Made by a program: the position numbers and the translations under genes
Assembly: GCF_001659785.1 (NCBI RefSeq)
Contig: NZ_CP015961.1
Span: 3,472,001 to 3,536,000 of the forward strand
DNA length: 64,000 nt
From: Dietzia timorensis
Lineage (GTDB): Bacteria; Actinomycetota; Actinomycetes; Mycobacteriales; Mycobacteriaceae
Reading direction: 5' to 3'
The notes under the pieces: model-generated
The model's input: only the letters and a program-made list of their open reading frames with translations
The model's database searches: none
What the model was told of the DNA's origin: nothing
In this document: piece by piece, positions 8,855-18,349 of the stretch
Layout of the letters: the number at the start of each line of letters is the position of its first letter
Position numbering within the stretch: position 1 is the stretch's first letter

Positions 8855-9365
8855 GTAGTTCTCCTCGGAAGGGGATGAATGTGCTTCGTGCGCCACCGCA
8901 CAGTAGGACCGTCACCTAGATAAGAAGTAACAAAAAATCATCCTTATTTTGAACTGAGATTGTCCGGTGCATTTACATGCAGTTCACGGGTTGTGCTCAT
9001 ACACAAAGATCAGATTGAAGTTAGCGATGCTATCGAACCATGTTGGCGGACAGCACTTTCGACTCTTATATCGCGTGCAACTGCAGTCACATTGAGCACC
9101 TTGTCCACTTGCACTCGGTCGGACCACAGCCAACTCATCATTCACAGCGGGGCGCTTCGCTGTTTTGAAAGCTCCACGACTGCATTCCGCTCTCTTACTC
9201 GCTCCACTACTTCATAGTCGGCACGCAGAATTTTGCTGCACGAGAGGCGGACATAGCGCCACGGTGGCCACGCCGGGTCCGCCGTCATACATGGGGTGTG
9301 GCGCCTTTGGGGGTGCTCGTGCCGACACGGCGCGGGGCGCACGTCGAGATACTTACGATGTCGGT
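8855..9365. other. Long intergenic stretch upstream of ilvD
   Basis: I see no supportable gene in these 511 bases. Positions 8920-9000 are AT-rich and likely hold the promoter of the phosphoesterase gene. Positions 9276-9296 carry, on the minus strand, one copy of the dispersed TATGACGNCGG motif. Base composition is lower in GC than the neighbouring genes, so decayed sequence is possible. Confidence 0.5.
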
Positions 9366-11108
9366 ATGTGTGCGACGCAGAATACTGATTCCGATTCGAT
9401 GACTCCGTCCGGCGGCGAGAATGTCGACATCAAGCCGCGAAGCCGCGACGTCACCGACGGCATCGAGAAGACCGCGGCGCGCGGGATGTTGCGCGCGGTG
9501 GGAATGGGCGATGAGGATTGGGTCAAGCCACAGATCGGTGTGGCGTCCTCATGGAACGAGATCACGCCGTGCAACCTCTCACTCGACCGGCTCGCCGATT
9601 CGGTGAAGGAGGGTGTGCACGCAGGCGGCGGGTATCCGCTGGAATTCGGCACGATCTCGGTGTCCGACGGTATTTCCATGGGCCACGAGGGGATGCACTT
9701 CTCGCTGGTCTCGCGCGAGGTGATCGCCGACAGCGTCGAGACCGTGATGAGCGCCGAACGACTCGACGGTTCGGTGCTGCTCGCAGGCTGCGATAAGTCC
9801 TTGCCGGGAATGCTCATGGCCGCCGCGCGGCTCGACCTCGCCTCGGTGTTCCTCTACGCCGGCTCGACGATGCCGGGATTTGCGAAGCTCTCGGACGGCT
9901 CGGAGCGTCAGGTGACGATCATCGACGCGTTCGAGGCGGTCGGCGCGTGCGCGCGCGGACTGATGAGCCGTGAGGACGTCGACACCATCGAGCGCTCGAT
10001 CTGCCCCGGCGAGGGCGCGTGCGGCGGCATGTACACCGCGAACACGATGGCCAGCGCGGCCGAGGCGCTCGGCATGTCGCTGCCGGGAAGCGCGTCGCCG
10101 CCGGCCCCCGATCGCCGCCGCGACGGATTCGCCGCGAAGAGCGGCGAGGCAGTCGTGGAGATGCTGCGCCTCGGGAACACGGCAAGGGACATCTTGACCA
10201 AGGAGGCCTTCGAGAACGCGATCTCCGTCGTCATGGCTTTCGGTGGGTCCACCAACGCGGTGCTGCACCTGTTGGCGATCGCGAACGAGGCGGAGGTGGA
10301 GCTGACGCTCGACGACTTCGCCCGGGTCGGCGCAAAGGTGCCGCACCTCGCCGACGTCAAGCCATTCGGCGCGCACGTGATGAACGACGTCGACCGCATC
10401 GGCGGGGTGCCGGTGGTGATGAAGGCGCTGCTCGATGCGGGACTGCTGCACGGCGATTGCCTGACGGTGACCGGCAAGACGGTCGCCGAGAACCTCGCCG
10501 ACATCACGCCGCCGGATCCCGACGGGCTCGTGTTGCGCGCGATGGAGAACCCGATCCACCCGACCGGCGGGATCACGATCTTGCACGGCTCGCTCGCGCC
10601 GAAGGGCGCCGTGGTGAAGTCCGCGGGCTTCGATTCGGACGTGTTCGAGGGGACCGCGCGGGTCTTCGAGCGCGAACGCCACGCGATGGATGCGCTCGCG
10701 GACGGGACCATTACCGCTGGTGACGTCGTGGTGATTCGCTACGAGGGGCCGAAGGGTGGCCCGGGGATGCGGGAGATGCTCGCGATCACCGGCGCGATCA
10801 AGGGCGCCGGACTGGGGAAGGACGTGCTTCTCATGACCGATGGGCGGTTCTCCGGTGGAACGACCGGCCTGTGCGTCGGTCACATCGCGCCCGAGGCCGT
10901 CGACGGCGGGCCGATCGCGTTCGTCCGCGATGGTGACCGGATTCGTCTCGACGTCGGAAACGGCACGCTCGATCTGCTGGTGGATGACGCCGAGATCGCT
11001 GCGCGAGGCGAAGGCTGGGAGCCGCTGCCCCCGCGATACACGCGCGGCGTGCTCGCGAAGTATTCGAAACTCGTGCAGCCGGCATCCGAGGGCGCGATCT
11101 GCCGCTGA
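9366..11108 (+). CDS. ilvD: Dihydroxy-acid dehydratase
   Basis: A 580-residue iron-sulphur dehydratase of branched-chain amino acid synthesis, which converts dihydroxy acids to 2-oxo acids for valine, leucine and isoleucine. Cluster ligands are seen in CDKSLPGM and in [16 protein letters not shown], and the C-terminal [12 protein letters not shown] motif is intact. I chose the ATG at 9366 because a TACGAT hexamer at 9351-9356 places a start of transcription close to it, suggesting a leaderless message; the ATG at 9399 is possible. Open frame further upstream has no family similarity. The gene stands apart from other ilv genes. Confidence 0.93.
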   Translation: MCATQNTDSDSMTPSGGENVDIKPRSRDVTDGIEKTAARGMLRAVGMGDEDWVKPQIGVASSWNEITPCNLSLDRLADSVKEGVHAGGGYPLEFGTISVSDGISMGHEGMHFSLVSREVIADSVETVMSAERLDGSVLLAGCDKSLPGMLMAAARLDLASVFLYAGSTMPGFAKLSDGSERQVTIIDAFEAVGACARGLMSREDVDTIERSICPGEGACGGMYTANTMASAAEALGMSLPGSASPPAPDRRRDGFAAKSGEAVVEMLRLGNTARDILTKEAFENAISVVMAFGGSTNAVLHLLAIANEAEVELTLDDFARVGAKVPHLADVKPFGAHVMNDVDRIGGVPVVMKALLDAGLLHGDCLTVTGKTVAENLADITPPDPDGLVLRAMENPIHPTGGITILHGSLAPKGAVVKSAGFDSDVFEGTARVFERERHAMDALADGTITAGDVVVIRYEGPKGGPGMREMLAITGAIKGAGLGKDVLLMTDGRFSGGTTGLCVGHIAPEAVDGGPIAFVRDGDRIRLDVGNGTLDLLVDDAEIAARGEGWEPLPPRYTRGVLAKYSKLVQPASEGAICR

Positions 11109-11191
11109 CCCTCGGCAGGCTCGATTTCACATTGCGCATTTAACTCACGTGTGTAGGGTGGCGCCCCAGTCACCCACGATGAGGAGATTGT

Positions 11192-11986
11192 GTGCTTGGT
11201 AGCAAGAAGCGGCTCATCGCCGCGGTAGCCGGAACGGCTTTCGTTATTTCCGGCTGCGGCGCGTCCGGCGACGACGGCGAGGGAACCCCTCCGCCCGAGG
11301 AGCAGGCTGCGGCGAGTAGCGAACAAGGCGACGCCGGAGGCTCCGACCCGGCCGCCGAATCCGGCGAACCGAAGCCGGACCTCGAAGGCGTCCCAGATGT
11401 TGTCGCCGAGGTCAACGGCGAGGAGATCTCGAAGGACGATTTCAAGGTCGTCTACGAGAGCCAGTTCCAGCAGATGGCGATGCAGTCGCAGATGTCGGGA
11501 CAGGAGGTCGACCAGGACCAGCTCAAGTCGGCGACCGTCGACGGGCTCGTCGATAACGAACTCCTCGCACAGGACGCCGAGAAGCAGGGCATCTCGGTCT
11601 CCGATGACGAGGCCGAGCAGGAGCTCACCAAACTGGCCGAGACCAACCAGATGAGCCGCGACGACTTCATGGCGGCGAACAAGGAACAGGGGCTCGACGA
11701 GAAGCGCGTGCTCGACGAGGTCAAGTCCCAGACGCTGATCAAGAAACTCCTCGAATCCGAGAACGGCGAGTTCACCGCCTCGGAAGAGGAGCTGCAGCAG
11801 TCCTACCAGCAGGTCCAGCAACAGCAGCAGATGAGCGGCCAAGGCGGCCAGGCACAGCAGTTGCCGCCGATGGAGCAGGTTCGCCCGCAGCTCCAGGACC
11901 AGGTCATCAACCAGAAGCTGGCCGAGGCCATGCAGAAGAAGGCCGACGAGCTGCGTAAGGGCGCCGACGTCAAGATCAATATCTGA
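11192..11986 (+). CDS. SurA N-terminal domain lipoprotein
   Basis: A 264-residue exported lipoprotein. The GTG at 11192 follows GAGGAG by 6 bases. A signal peptide ends in the lipobox ISGC, after which an acidic linker of about 45 residues leads into a SurA/PrsA-type chaperone domain (VAEVNGEEISKDDF...) and a C-terminal glutamine-rich segment. There is no visible parvulin isomerase core, so it is more likely a holdase than an enzyme. It should sit outside the membrane and help secreted proteins. It is single and converges on the YhgE gene. Confidence 0.8.
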   Translation: MLGSKKRLIAAVAGTAFVISGCGASGDDGEGTPPPEEQAAASSEQGDAGGSDPAAESGEPKPDLEGVPDVVAEVNGEEISKDDFKVVYESQFQQMAMQSQMSGQEVDQDQLKSATVDGLVDNELLAQDAEKQGISVSDDEAEQELTKLAETNQMSRDDFMAANKEQGLDEKRVLDEVKSQTLIKKLLESENGEFTASEEELQQSYQQVQQQQQMSGQGGQAQQLPPMEQVRPQLQDQVINQKLAEAMQKKADELRKGADVKINI

Positions 11987-12180
11987 GGTACAGGCGGCCT
12001 CGGCTCGCGCGGATTCCGGCTCAGCCGTCACACAGGATCGACAACCCCTTCCGTAGCAACGTTTTTCGATACCGGAGGCGGCGCCGAGGTCGCGCGTTAC
12101 GTGGCCGAGCACCACGAGTACCGGCTCGCGAGCATCGTATTCGTTGCAGCGCTACCGCCATTGTTGCCGATGCGCAGGTC

Positions 12181-14301
12181 TCACACCGGAGCGCGAAGGA
12201 ATTTCTCGGCGCTCGTCGATCGGGAGCGCTCGGTGACGACCCACAGCGCGAGCATCGCGGCGACGAGCCAGACCAGCAGCGGTACTGCGGCGTGTGCGGC
12301 GCCGCCGGCGCTGCCATCCACCGCCAATCGAAGCGCGTCGGCGGCGGGACGCAGCGGCAACAAATCACCAAGCGAGTGGACGAAACCCGGGCCGGAGGAG
12401 GTCGCCCCGGCGACTCCGGCTATGACGGCCCCGCCGAGCATCACGATGACTCCTGCTCTCGGCCACAACGCTCGCAACACATGGGCGATGGTTGTGAAGA
12501 CGGCCATTGTCAGGAGCGCGCAGCCGAACACCGACGGCGCGGAGGCGAGTCCGGCTCCCGTCGCCATGACAAGCGCGATTGTCACCACCACCGAATGGAT
12601 TACGGCGTTGACGGCGCGCACCGGCAGATTGCGCAGCAACAATCGACCCGTCGTCTCTCCCGACATCATCGCGTCGTCCGGGATCGGCCGTAGGTACGCG
12701 GAGGTCGCGGTGGCGGCGCACCACAGAATCAGCGCGGCGAGTAAAACGGCAAGCGGGAGTGTATAGCCCTTCCCGCCGCCGGCCATGAGGATGGGGTCGG
12801 CCGCAGTCGTGGCCAGCGCCTTTCTGCCCTCATCGGAGAACGTGGGGACCTGTCCGCGCGCCTCCCCGAGGCCGTCGGCGAGTTCTCGCGCCCCATCGGC
12901 GGCGCCAGAAGAACCGTCGGTGAGCGCGACCATTCCATCGTCGAGTTGCCGCGCACCGTCGGCGGCCTCGCGCGAGCGGTCGCTCAATTCCGTTGCCCCG
13001 CCGGACAGCTGACCCGCCCCCGCGGACAGTTGTGTGGCCCCGTCTTTCGCCGTGCCGAGCCCTGCGGTCAGTTCGTTCGAGCCATCGCGCGCTGCGCCGA
13101 TGCCGCCGACAAGCTGGGTGGAGGCATCGGCGAGCCGAGCGTTGCCATCGGCCACCTGATGCGCCCCGTCGTTGAGCCGATTGATATCCCCCGCCAGGGT
13201 GGAGATCGACTCGCCGGCCATACGCTTCTGTTCGTCCGCGCTCGCAGCTTCTCCGCTAATTCGCTCGGCAAGGTCCTGCAGTTGTCCGCATACCGCGGCG
13301 CCTGTGCACGAATCGGCCAGTTCCTTGAGCTCGGCCGCCGCCGGCGAGAAGTCGCCGATCGCGTCAAGGTGCCCTCCGGCTGTCGCGGATAGCGGGGCCG
13401 CGAGGTCCGCGAGCTGTTGCGTCCCTTCGGCTACCTGCGAGGACCCATCGGCGAGCGCCCTGGTCTGCGCGGGCAGCTCCGCCGTCTGCCGCGAGAGCTC
13501 CCCCAGTCCCTGCGACAGGCTTCCGGCGCCGTCATAAAGCGTGGTGAGTCCCGAGCCGAGGTCCCCGGCGCCCGAGTCGAGCTCGCGTGCACCTCCGGCG
13601 AGTTCGCCGGCGCCCCCGGCGAGCTGCGGCAGGCCTTCGGCGAGTTGCCCGGTTCCCGTTTTCGCCTGGCGCGTGCCGTCGCGAAGTTGGTTCGTGCCGT
13701 CGGCGAGCGCCGCGGACCCGTCGGCGGCCTGGCCCAGCTGATCGTGCATGTCGTTGAAGCTGAGGAAGATGTTGTCGAGGAAGCTTTCGGTGACCGTGCC
13801 CGAGAGCGAGGCGCGGGCGGCGTCCAGGAGAGTTTCCGTGACGGCTGAGTCCGCCACCGGCGAGTCAGGCGCGGTAGTGACGTCGATGGTGGCTTTCCGC
13901 ACGGTGGCCGGATCCGTAGCGGCGACGGATGTGGCGTCTGCGGAGAATTCCTTACCGATCGTGACGACCGTGCTGTAGTCGCCGCCAGCCAGCCCTTCGG
14001 CCGCGTCGTCGGCGTTGGTGAGCACCCAGTCGATGTTCGCGTCTTCGTCCTTCGGGTGGAGGAGTTCGGCGGTCAACTGCCGACCGAGCGGCATGAGTTG
14101 ACCGTCGATCGTCACAGGCTCGTCCTCGTTGACCACCGCCGCGGAAACCTTGGCCGCCTGCGCCCCTGGGTTACCGGTCGCGACGAGCAGCGCCGCGAGC
14201 AGCACCGTCGGCAGGAGAAGCAGGGCGACACCAATCCACGTGCGCAGACCCGGGCGCTCGGTGCTCGGGCGACCGGTCGTTCGCTTGTTGTTCGTGCTCA
14301 T
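12181..14301 (-). CDS. YhgE/Pip domain membrane protein
   Basis: A 706-residue membrane protein of the YhgE/Pip family, related to ABC-2 permeases and to phage-infection and type VII secretion factors. One membrane segment lies near residue 20, a long extracellular part follows with many short repeats of the form L.dG..qL..G, and five or six membrane segments occupy roughly residues 520-700. The ATG at 14301 overlaps the TGA of the MMPL gene by 4 bases, so the two proteins are coupled and likely form one export complex. Family members often pair with ABC ATPases; here the MMPL partner carries a decayed one. Confidence 0.88.
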   Translation of the reverse strand: MSTNNKRTTGRPSTERPGLRTWIGVALLLLPTVLLAALLVATGNPGAQAAKVSAAVVNEDEPVTIDGQLMPLGRQLTAELLHPKDEDANIDWVLTNADDAAEGLAGGDYSTVVTIGKEFSADATSVAATDPATVRKATIDVTTAPDSPVADSAVTETLLDAARASLSGTVTESFLDNIFLSFNDMHDQLGQAADGSAALADGTNQLRDGTRQAKTGTGQLAEGLPQLAGGAGELAGGARELDSGAGDLGSGLTTLYDGAGSLSQGLGELSRQTAELPAQTRALADGSSQVAEGTQQLADLAAPLSATAGGHLDAIGDFSPAAAELKELADSCTGAAVCGQLQDLAERISGEAASADEQKRMAGESISTLAGDINRLNDGAHQVADGNARLADASTQLVGGIGAARDGSNELTAGLGTAKDGATQLSAGAGQLSGGATELSDRSREAADGARQLDDGMVALTDGSSGAADGARELADGLGEARGQVPTFSDEGRKALATTAADPILMAGGGKGYTLPLAVLLAALILWCAATATSAYLRPIPDDAMMSGETTGRLLLRNLPVRAVNAVIHSVVVTIALVMATGAGLASAPSVFGCALLTMAVFTTIAHVLRALWPRAGVIVMLGGAVIAGVAGATSSGPGFVHSLGDLLPLRPAADALRLAVDGSAGGAAHAAVPLLVWLVAAMLALWVVTERSRSTSAEKFLRAPV

Positions 14302-17009
14302 CGGACTAGCGATCCTTCGCGTTGCGGGAGGCCGTGCTGGGTGATGTGGCCGGTGGCCGCCGGCGGGGGCACGGCCAGCGCGCTCAGTGCGTCCTCGTCT
14401 TCCGCCGTGGTGACGACGCAGACCCCGTCTGCGAGGGCGGCGACGATGTCCGAATCGGGCACGTCGGCGGCGGCCAGGACGGCCGGGAGGTCGTCGATGA
14501 AGAGCAGCGGTGGGCGCACCTCGAGCACGGCGCGGAGCTCGGCGGCGTTCTCGCTCGCGATGAGCGGCAGTCGGCGACGGGCCTGCCACGCCTGGTTGGG
14601 GAGGACGTATCCGGCGGATTTCACGTCACCGCCGAACGAGGTGAGGCGCCCCGCGAGTGCCATGATCACCCCGCGTCGAACGTCCGGCGTGCCTCCTGAA
14701 ATTACTGCCAGCTCGCTGGCTTCGGCGTGGAATTCGTGGAGGCCGGCGACCTGCGCGCCCCCGCCGTCATCCAGCGAAAGATCCCGCACTGCGACAACCG
14801 CGTCCGCGCCCCAATCTTCGAGGGACAACTGGTGCTGCAGGCCGATCCCCTCGACGTCGAAGGACGGCAATCCGCGCTCGAGCGCGGGCGGGAGGCCCCA
14901 GGCGCGTTCGCCGAGGAGTTGGAGCACAGCGGGGACCATCGTCATGCGCACGATGAACGCATCGACGGCGACACCCACGGTGAGGGCGAGGGCGATGGGT
15001 TTGATCGTCGCGTCGTCCTCGGGGACGAACGCGATGAAGACGCCGACCATGATGAGCGCCGCAACGGCGACGACCGGCGCGGAGCTGGCGAATCCGGTCC
15101 GGATCGCCTCGCGCGCGTCGCCCAGGCGGTGCCGTGCCTCGGCGATGCGCGAGACGAGGAATACCTCGTAGTCCATGGCGAGACCGAAGAGCACGGCCAT
15201 GAGGATGATCGGCATGAAGCTGACGACGCTGCCCGTGCGGGCGACGCCGAGAGCGTCCGCGCCGACCCCGTGGACGAAGACGAGCGAGGTGATTCCGAGG
15301 CCCGCCGCGAGAGACAGGACATACCCGAGCGCGGCCTTGATGGGCACGATGATCGAGCGGAACACCATGATCAACAAGACGATGGAAAGACCGACGACGA
15401 AGATGCCGAACGGCAGGATCGACGCGCTGAGCCGCTCGGAGACGTCGGCCTGCACGGCGGTGATCCCGGTGACCCGCAAGTCTGAGACCGGATAGTCGGC
15501 CTCGATGCGCTCGCGCTCATCGCGCAGCTCATGAACGAGGTCGGTGGTCTCCGCTGAGTCCGGCGCCGAGTCGGGAATAACCTGGACGATCCCCACCGAG
15601 CCGGACGGTTCGGGCGTTGCCATGGCGATTTCTCGGACGCCGTCGATGCGGCCGAGATCCTCTCCGAGGCGGTCCATGTCCGCGACCGGATCGACGCTGT
15701 CAAGCAGGTCGACCGTGACGATGAGCGGACCGTTGAATCCTTCGCCGAATTCCTCGGCCACGAGGTCGTAGGTGTCCCGGGCGGTGTTGCCCGCGGGCTC
15801 GGAACCGTTATCGGGCAGCGACAACTGCAGCCCCGCAGCAGGAAGCGCCATGACGGCGATCACCGCGAAACCCGCGACGAGCGTGACGACGGGGTGCCGT
15901 GTGGCCACCCCGACCCAGCGCTCCCCAAGCGTCGCGCGGGCCCGGCGCGGCTTCTTCTCGGCCTGGTCCCGCTTTCGAGCCGCCGAACGTCCCAGGGGCG
16001 ACCTTCCGAGGTAGCGGAGGATGGCCGGGATCGCGGTGACCGCGACGGCGATCGCCATGGCAACGCCCAGCGCTGCGGCGACACCCATGATCGTGAGGAA
16101 GGGGATGCCCGCGACGAACAGGCCGATGAGCGCGATGATGACCGTGACACCGGCGAAGACGACGGCCGAACCGGCGGTCGCGGTCGCGATGGCGGCGGCC
16201 TTCGCCGGGTCCACGCCCTCGCGCAGCTCGTCGCGGTAGCGGGAGACGATGAACAACGCGTAGTCGATTCCGACCGCCAGACCGATCATCAACGCGAGCA
16301 TCGGCGCCGTCGCCATCACGTCGAGCGATCCGGTCGACGCCTGGATGAGCAGCTCGGTCGCCGCGACGCCGATCAGCGCAGTGAACAGCGGGATGACGGC
16401 GGTCTTCAGTGAACGGAACAGGGCGTAGAGAAAGATGAGTGCGAGGACGATGCCGATCGCTTCTGTCGCGCTCGGCTCGGGAACGTTATTCGAGAACGCT
16501 TCCCCGCCCAGGTGGATGTGCGAACCCTGCGGGAGCCCGTCCTCGGCGGCCATCGCGGTGTGCTCGAGCCCCGCCAGGGACGATTCGGTGACGTCGAACA
16601 TCGGAACCGCATACTGCGCGGTGATGATCGCCGTGGACCGATCTTCCGAGATCGTGCCGGAGACGAGATCGTCGTACGGGGACGCCACCGAGGCGATCTG
16701 TTCGACACCGGACAACTGGCGGACAGCCTCGTCGATACCCGCCCGCGCGGCGTCATCGTCGGTCGTCACGCCATCCGGCAGCTCGACGACCACCTGGGCC
16801 GAGGTGCCTGCTGCTTCAGGGTAGATGCGGCTGAGGTCCTCGAGCGCCTCCTGAGATTCGACGCCGGGAATCTCGATCGTGTCATTCGTACCGGCGCCGA
16901 GGGCCAGCGCGCCCGCGGCGCATACTGCGATCAGCACGAACCACAGCGCGATCACTCGCCATCCGAGCCGGTAACACGCTCGGCCGAGGCTATAGAGAAA
17001 TGAGGACAC
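14298..17009 (-). CDS. MMPL-family transporter fused to a decayed ABC ATPase domain
   Basis: A 903-residue RND-type transporter of the MMPL family, which in mycolate bacteria exports lipids across the membrane. It has the expected two sets of membrane segments with large outside loops. I chose the GTG at 17009 because MMPL similarity begins right there. Residues 718-903 are an added domain that reads like an ABC ATPase: VAVRDLSL, a P-loop-like GGTPDVRRG (772-780) and a Walker-B-like LLFIDD (835-840). The P-loop lysine and serine are missing, so it should not hydrolyse ATP. The operator at 17087-17135 and the TetR gene upstream point to repression by that regulator. Confidence 0.88.
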   Translation of the reverse strand: MSSFLYSLGRACYRLGWRVIALWFVLIAVCAAGALALGAGTNDTIEIPGVESQEALEDLSRIYPEAAGTSAQVVVELPDGVTTDDDAARAGIDEAVRQLSGVEQIASVASPYDDLVSGTISEDRSTAIITAQYAVPMFDVTESSLAGLEHTAMAAEDGLPQGSHIHLGGEAFSNNVPEPSATEAIGIVLALIFLYALFRSLKTAVIPLFTALIGVAATELLIQASTGSLDVMATAPMLALMIGLAVGIDYALFIVSRYRDELREGVDPAKAAAIATATAGSAVVFAGVTVIIALIGLFVAGIPFLTIMGVAAALGVAMAIAVAVTAIPAILRYLGRSPLGRSAARKRDQAEKKPRRARATLGERWVGVATRHPVVTLVAGFAVIAVMALPAAGLQLSLPDNGSEPAGNTARDTYDLVAEEFGEGFNGPLIVTVDLLDSVDPVADMDRLGEDLGRIDGVREIAMATPEPSGSVGIVQVIPDSAPDSAETTDLVHELRDERERIEADYPVSDLRVTGITAVQADVSERLSASILPFGIFVVGLSIVLLIMVFRSIIVPIKAALGYVLSLAAGLGITSLVFVHGVGADALGVARTGSVVSFMPIILMAVLFGLAMDYEVFLVSRIAEARHRLGDAREAIRTGFASSAPVVAVAALIMVGVFIAFVPEDDATIKPIALALTVGVAVDAFIVRMTMVPAVLQLLGERAWGLPPALERGLPSFDVEGIGLQHQLSLEDWGADAVVAVRDLSLDDGGGAQVAGLHEFHAEASELAVISGGTPDVRRGVIMALAGRLTSFGGDVKSAGYVLPNQAWQARRRLPLIASENAAELRAVLEVRPPLLFIDDLPAVLAAADVPDSDIVAALADGVCVVTTAEDEDALSALAVPPPAATGHITQHGLPQREGSLVR

Positions 17010-17086
17010 GTACTCGCTCCGGATCTCCTGTCGTGGCCGCCACGTCTGGCGGCGTGTGCTGCACGGACGCAGCACCACCCGAAGCT

Positions 17087-17135
17087 AATTGACGATTTCG
17101 TCAGAAGTCAACACCTTCTGACGAAATCGTCAATT
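17087..17135. promoter_or_regulatory. Double palindromic TetR operator
   Basis: Positions 17087-17107 and 17115-17135 are perfect inverted repeats of 21 bases around a 7-base spacer. Each arm contains its own palindrome, TGACGA-TT-TCGTCA at 17090-17103 and TGACGA-AA-TCGTCA at 17119-17132, with centres 29 bases apart. The site lies between the TetR gene and the MMPL gene, 78 bases upstream of the MMPL start, and is the obvious control point of the MMPL-YhgE operon. Confidence 0.88.
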
Positions 17136-17178
17136 TAGTCGGGGCGTGAGCCCCTGGATCTTGAGCAAGCAGAAGCGA

Positions 17179-17856
17179 TCAGAGTTCGAGCAGCGGAACC
17201 GGGAGGGCGAGAAGTTCCTCGATCCGGTCACCGGGAACGCCCAGAAGCTGCAATAAATCCCCGGACACAGCATCGGCCACGGCGCCGTCGGATTCCTCGG
17301 GATGGTTGTGGATCCGCTGTCCAAGCATGAGGATCGCGCCCAACATCGTCCCGGTGGCGCCTTCGACATCGCGCACGTGAAACTCCCCCGCCTCCACGCC
17401 CTTGACGATGTCCTCGCGCACGCGAACGGCGAGACTACTCGAATCGGTATAGAACTCGCTGCCCCGCCTGATGAGGGCGAGTGACAGCGTCGGCACCTGG
17501 CGGTGGAGCCGGCCGATTACCCGAAATGCCTGGCAGCATTGCTGCGCGTGGCCGCCGCCGGGCGAGACGACCCGGTCGATCATGTCGGCAACGATGTCCA
17601 CTCCGTATTCGAGCGCGTCCCGAAAGAACGTGCCCTTGTCCGCGAAATGGTTGTAGAACGTGCCTTGACCGACGCCAGCCGTCCGCGTGATCTCGAGGAC
17701 GGATACGTCCGTGCACTCCTCGGCGATGAGAAAGAGTCCTGCGTGGAGCAGCTCCCGGCGAGTGCGCTCGCGCCGGCCGAGCTGCGAGGTGTCGGGAAGC
17801 AGTTCCACGGGAAGGGACCCCGCATAGCGGTCGGCCACACGTTGCTCTTCTGCCAC
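17179..17856 (-). CDS. TetR-family transcriptional regulator
   Basis: A 225-residue repressor. The helix-turn-helix lies at about residues 42-75 with the pattern VLEITRTAGVGQGTFYNHF, and the rest is an all-helical ligand-binding and dimer domain. I chose the GTG at 17856 because GAAGGGGG lies 7-8 bases upstream and the family length then fits; longer frames to 18033 run through the promoter of the divergent small gene. The gene lies directly upstream of the double operator and the MMPL-YhgE operon in the same direction, so the likely job is to repress that export system until an inducing lipid or drug binds. Confidence 0.87.
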   Translation of the reverse strand: MAEEQRVADRYAGSLPVELLPDTSQLGRRERTRRELLHAGLFLIAEECTDVSVLEITRTAGVGQGTFYNHFADKGTFFRDALEYGVDIVADMIDRVVSPGGGHAQQCCQAFRVIGRLHRQVPTLSLALIRRGSEFYTDSSSLAVRVREDIVKGVEAGEFHVRDVEGATGTMLGAILMLGQRIHNHPEESDGAVADAVSGDLLQLLGVPGDRIEELLALPVPLLEL

Positions 17857-18023
17857 CGTGGCCCCCTTCCCTCTCGCAAGGTTCGAAGTTAGCAGCAATC
17901 GAGCCCACTCGTCCCGATCCCGCACACTTTGAGCAGCTAGCTCGGCGCCACGGTACGCCTGCTTTCCCGCTCGCAATGTACGTTTCCACCCCGGCGCCCC
18001 AGGTAAAAGCCTAAACTTTGGGA

Positions 18024-18227
18024 ATGAGCACAACCGTGGACCTCGTTGACACGCTCGACCGCTGGGAAGCCTCGGGCGGGCATTGGCGTGTCCTCACCGA
18101 GCGGCCTGATCAGCTGGTGTTCGGTCTATTCACGTGTGACGGCGGAGAGCAAATGTCTCAGGTCGCCGGCGCGCGCACGCAGGCGCTGGAGACATTTCTC
18201 GCCGGCCGCCTCCGCAGCGACGACTAA
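18024..18227 (+). CDS. Small conserved-looking hypothetical protein
   Basis: A 67-residue acidic soluble protein with no recognised domain. Its middle reads GHWRVLTERPDQLVFGLFTCDGGEQ, and it has no signal or membrane segment. A TAAACT hexamer about 7-12 bases before the ATG suggests that the message begins at or very near the start codon, as leaderless messages often do in actinobacteria. The frame is free of stops and has the codon use of the neighbours, so I regard it as a real gene, divergent from the TetR gene. Confidence 0.6.
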   Translation: MSTTVDLVDTLDRWEASGGHWRVLTERPDQLVFGLFTCDGGEQMSQVAGARTQALETFLAGRLRSDD

Positions 18228-18349
18228 AATCCCACACCACTCCCCACAACGAGGCCCTCCGTCGCGAGTTCACATACGTCCCACATTTAACACCAGTTAC
18301 ATGTATGGTGATTCGTGACTTTGCCTCGGTCCCTTTTGGAGATTTGCCC

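Noticed and set aside
9165-9365. Extended N-terminus of ilvD
   Set aside because: The extra 67 codons have no family similarity and cover the promoter and a repeat copy.
14302-14589. Extended N-terminus of the YhgE gene
   Set aside because: This part is the other frame of the MMPL C-terminal domain; the ATG at 14301 with a 4-base overlap is the natural start.
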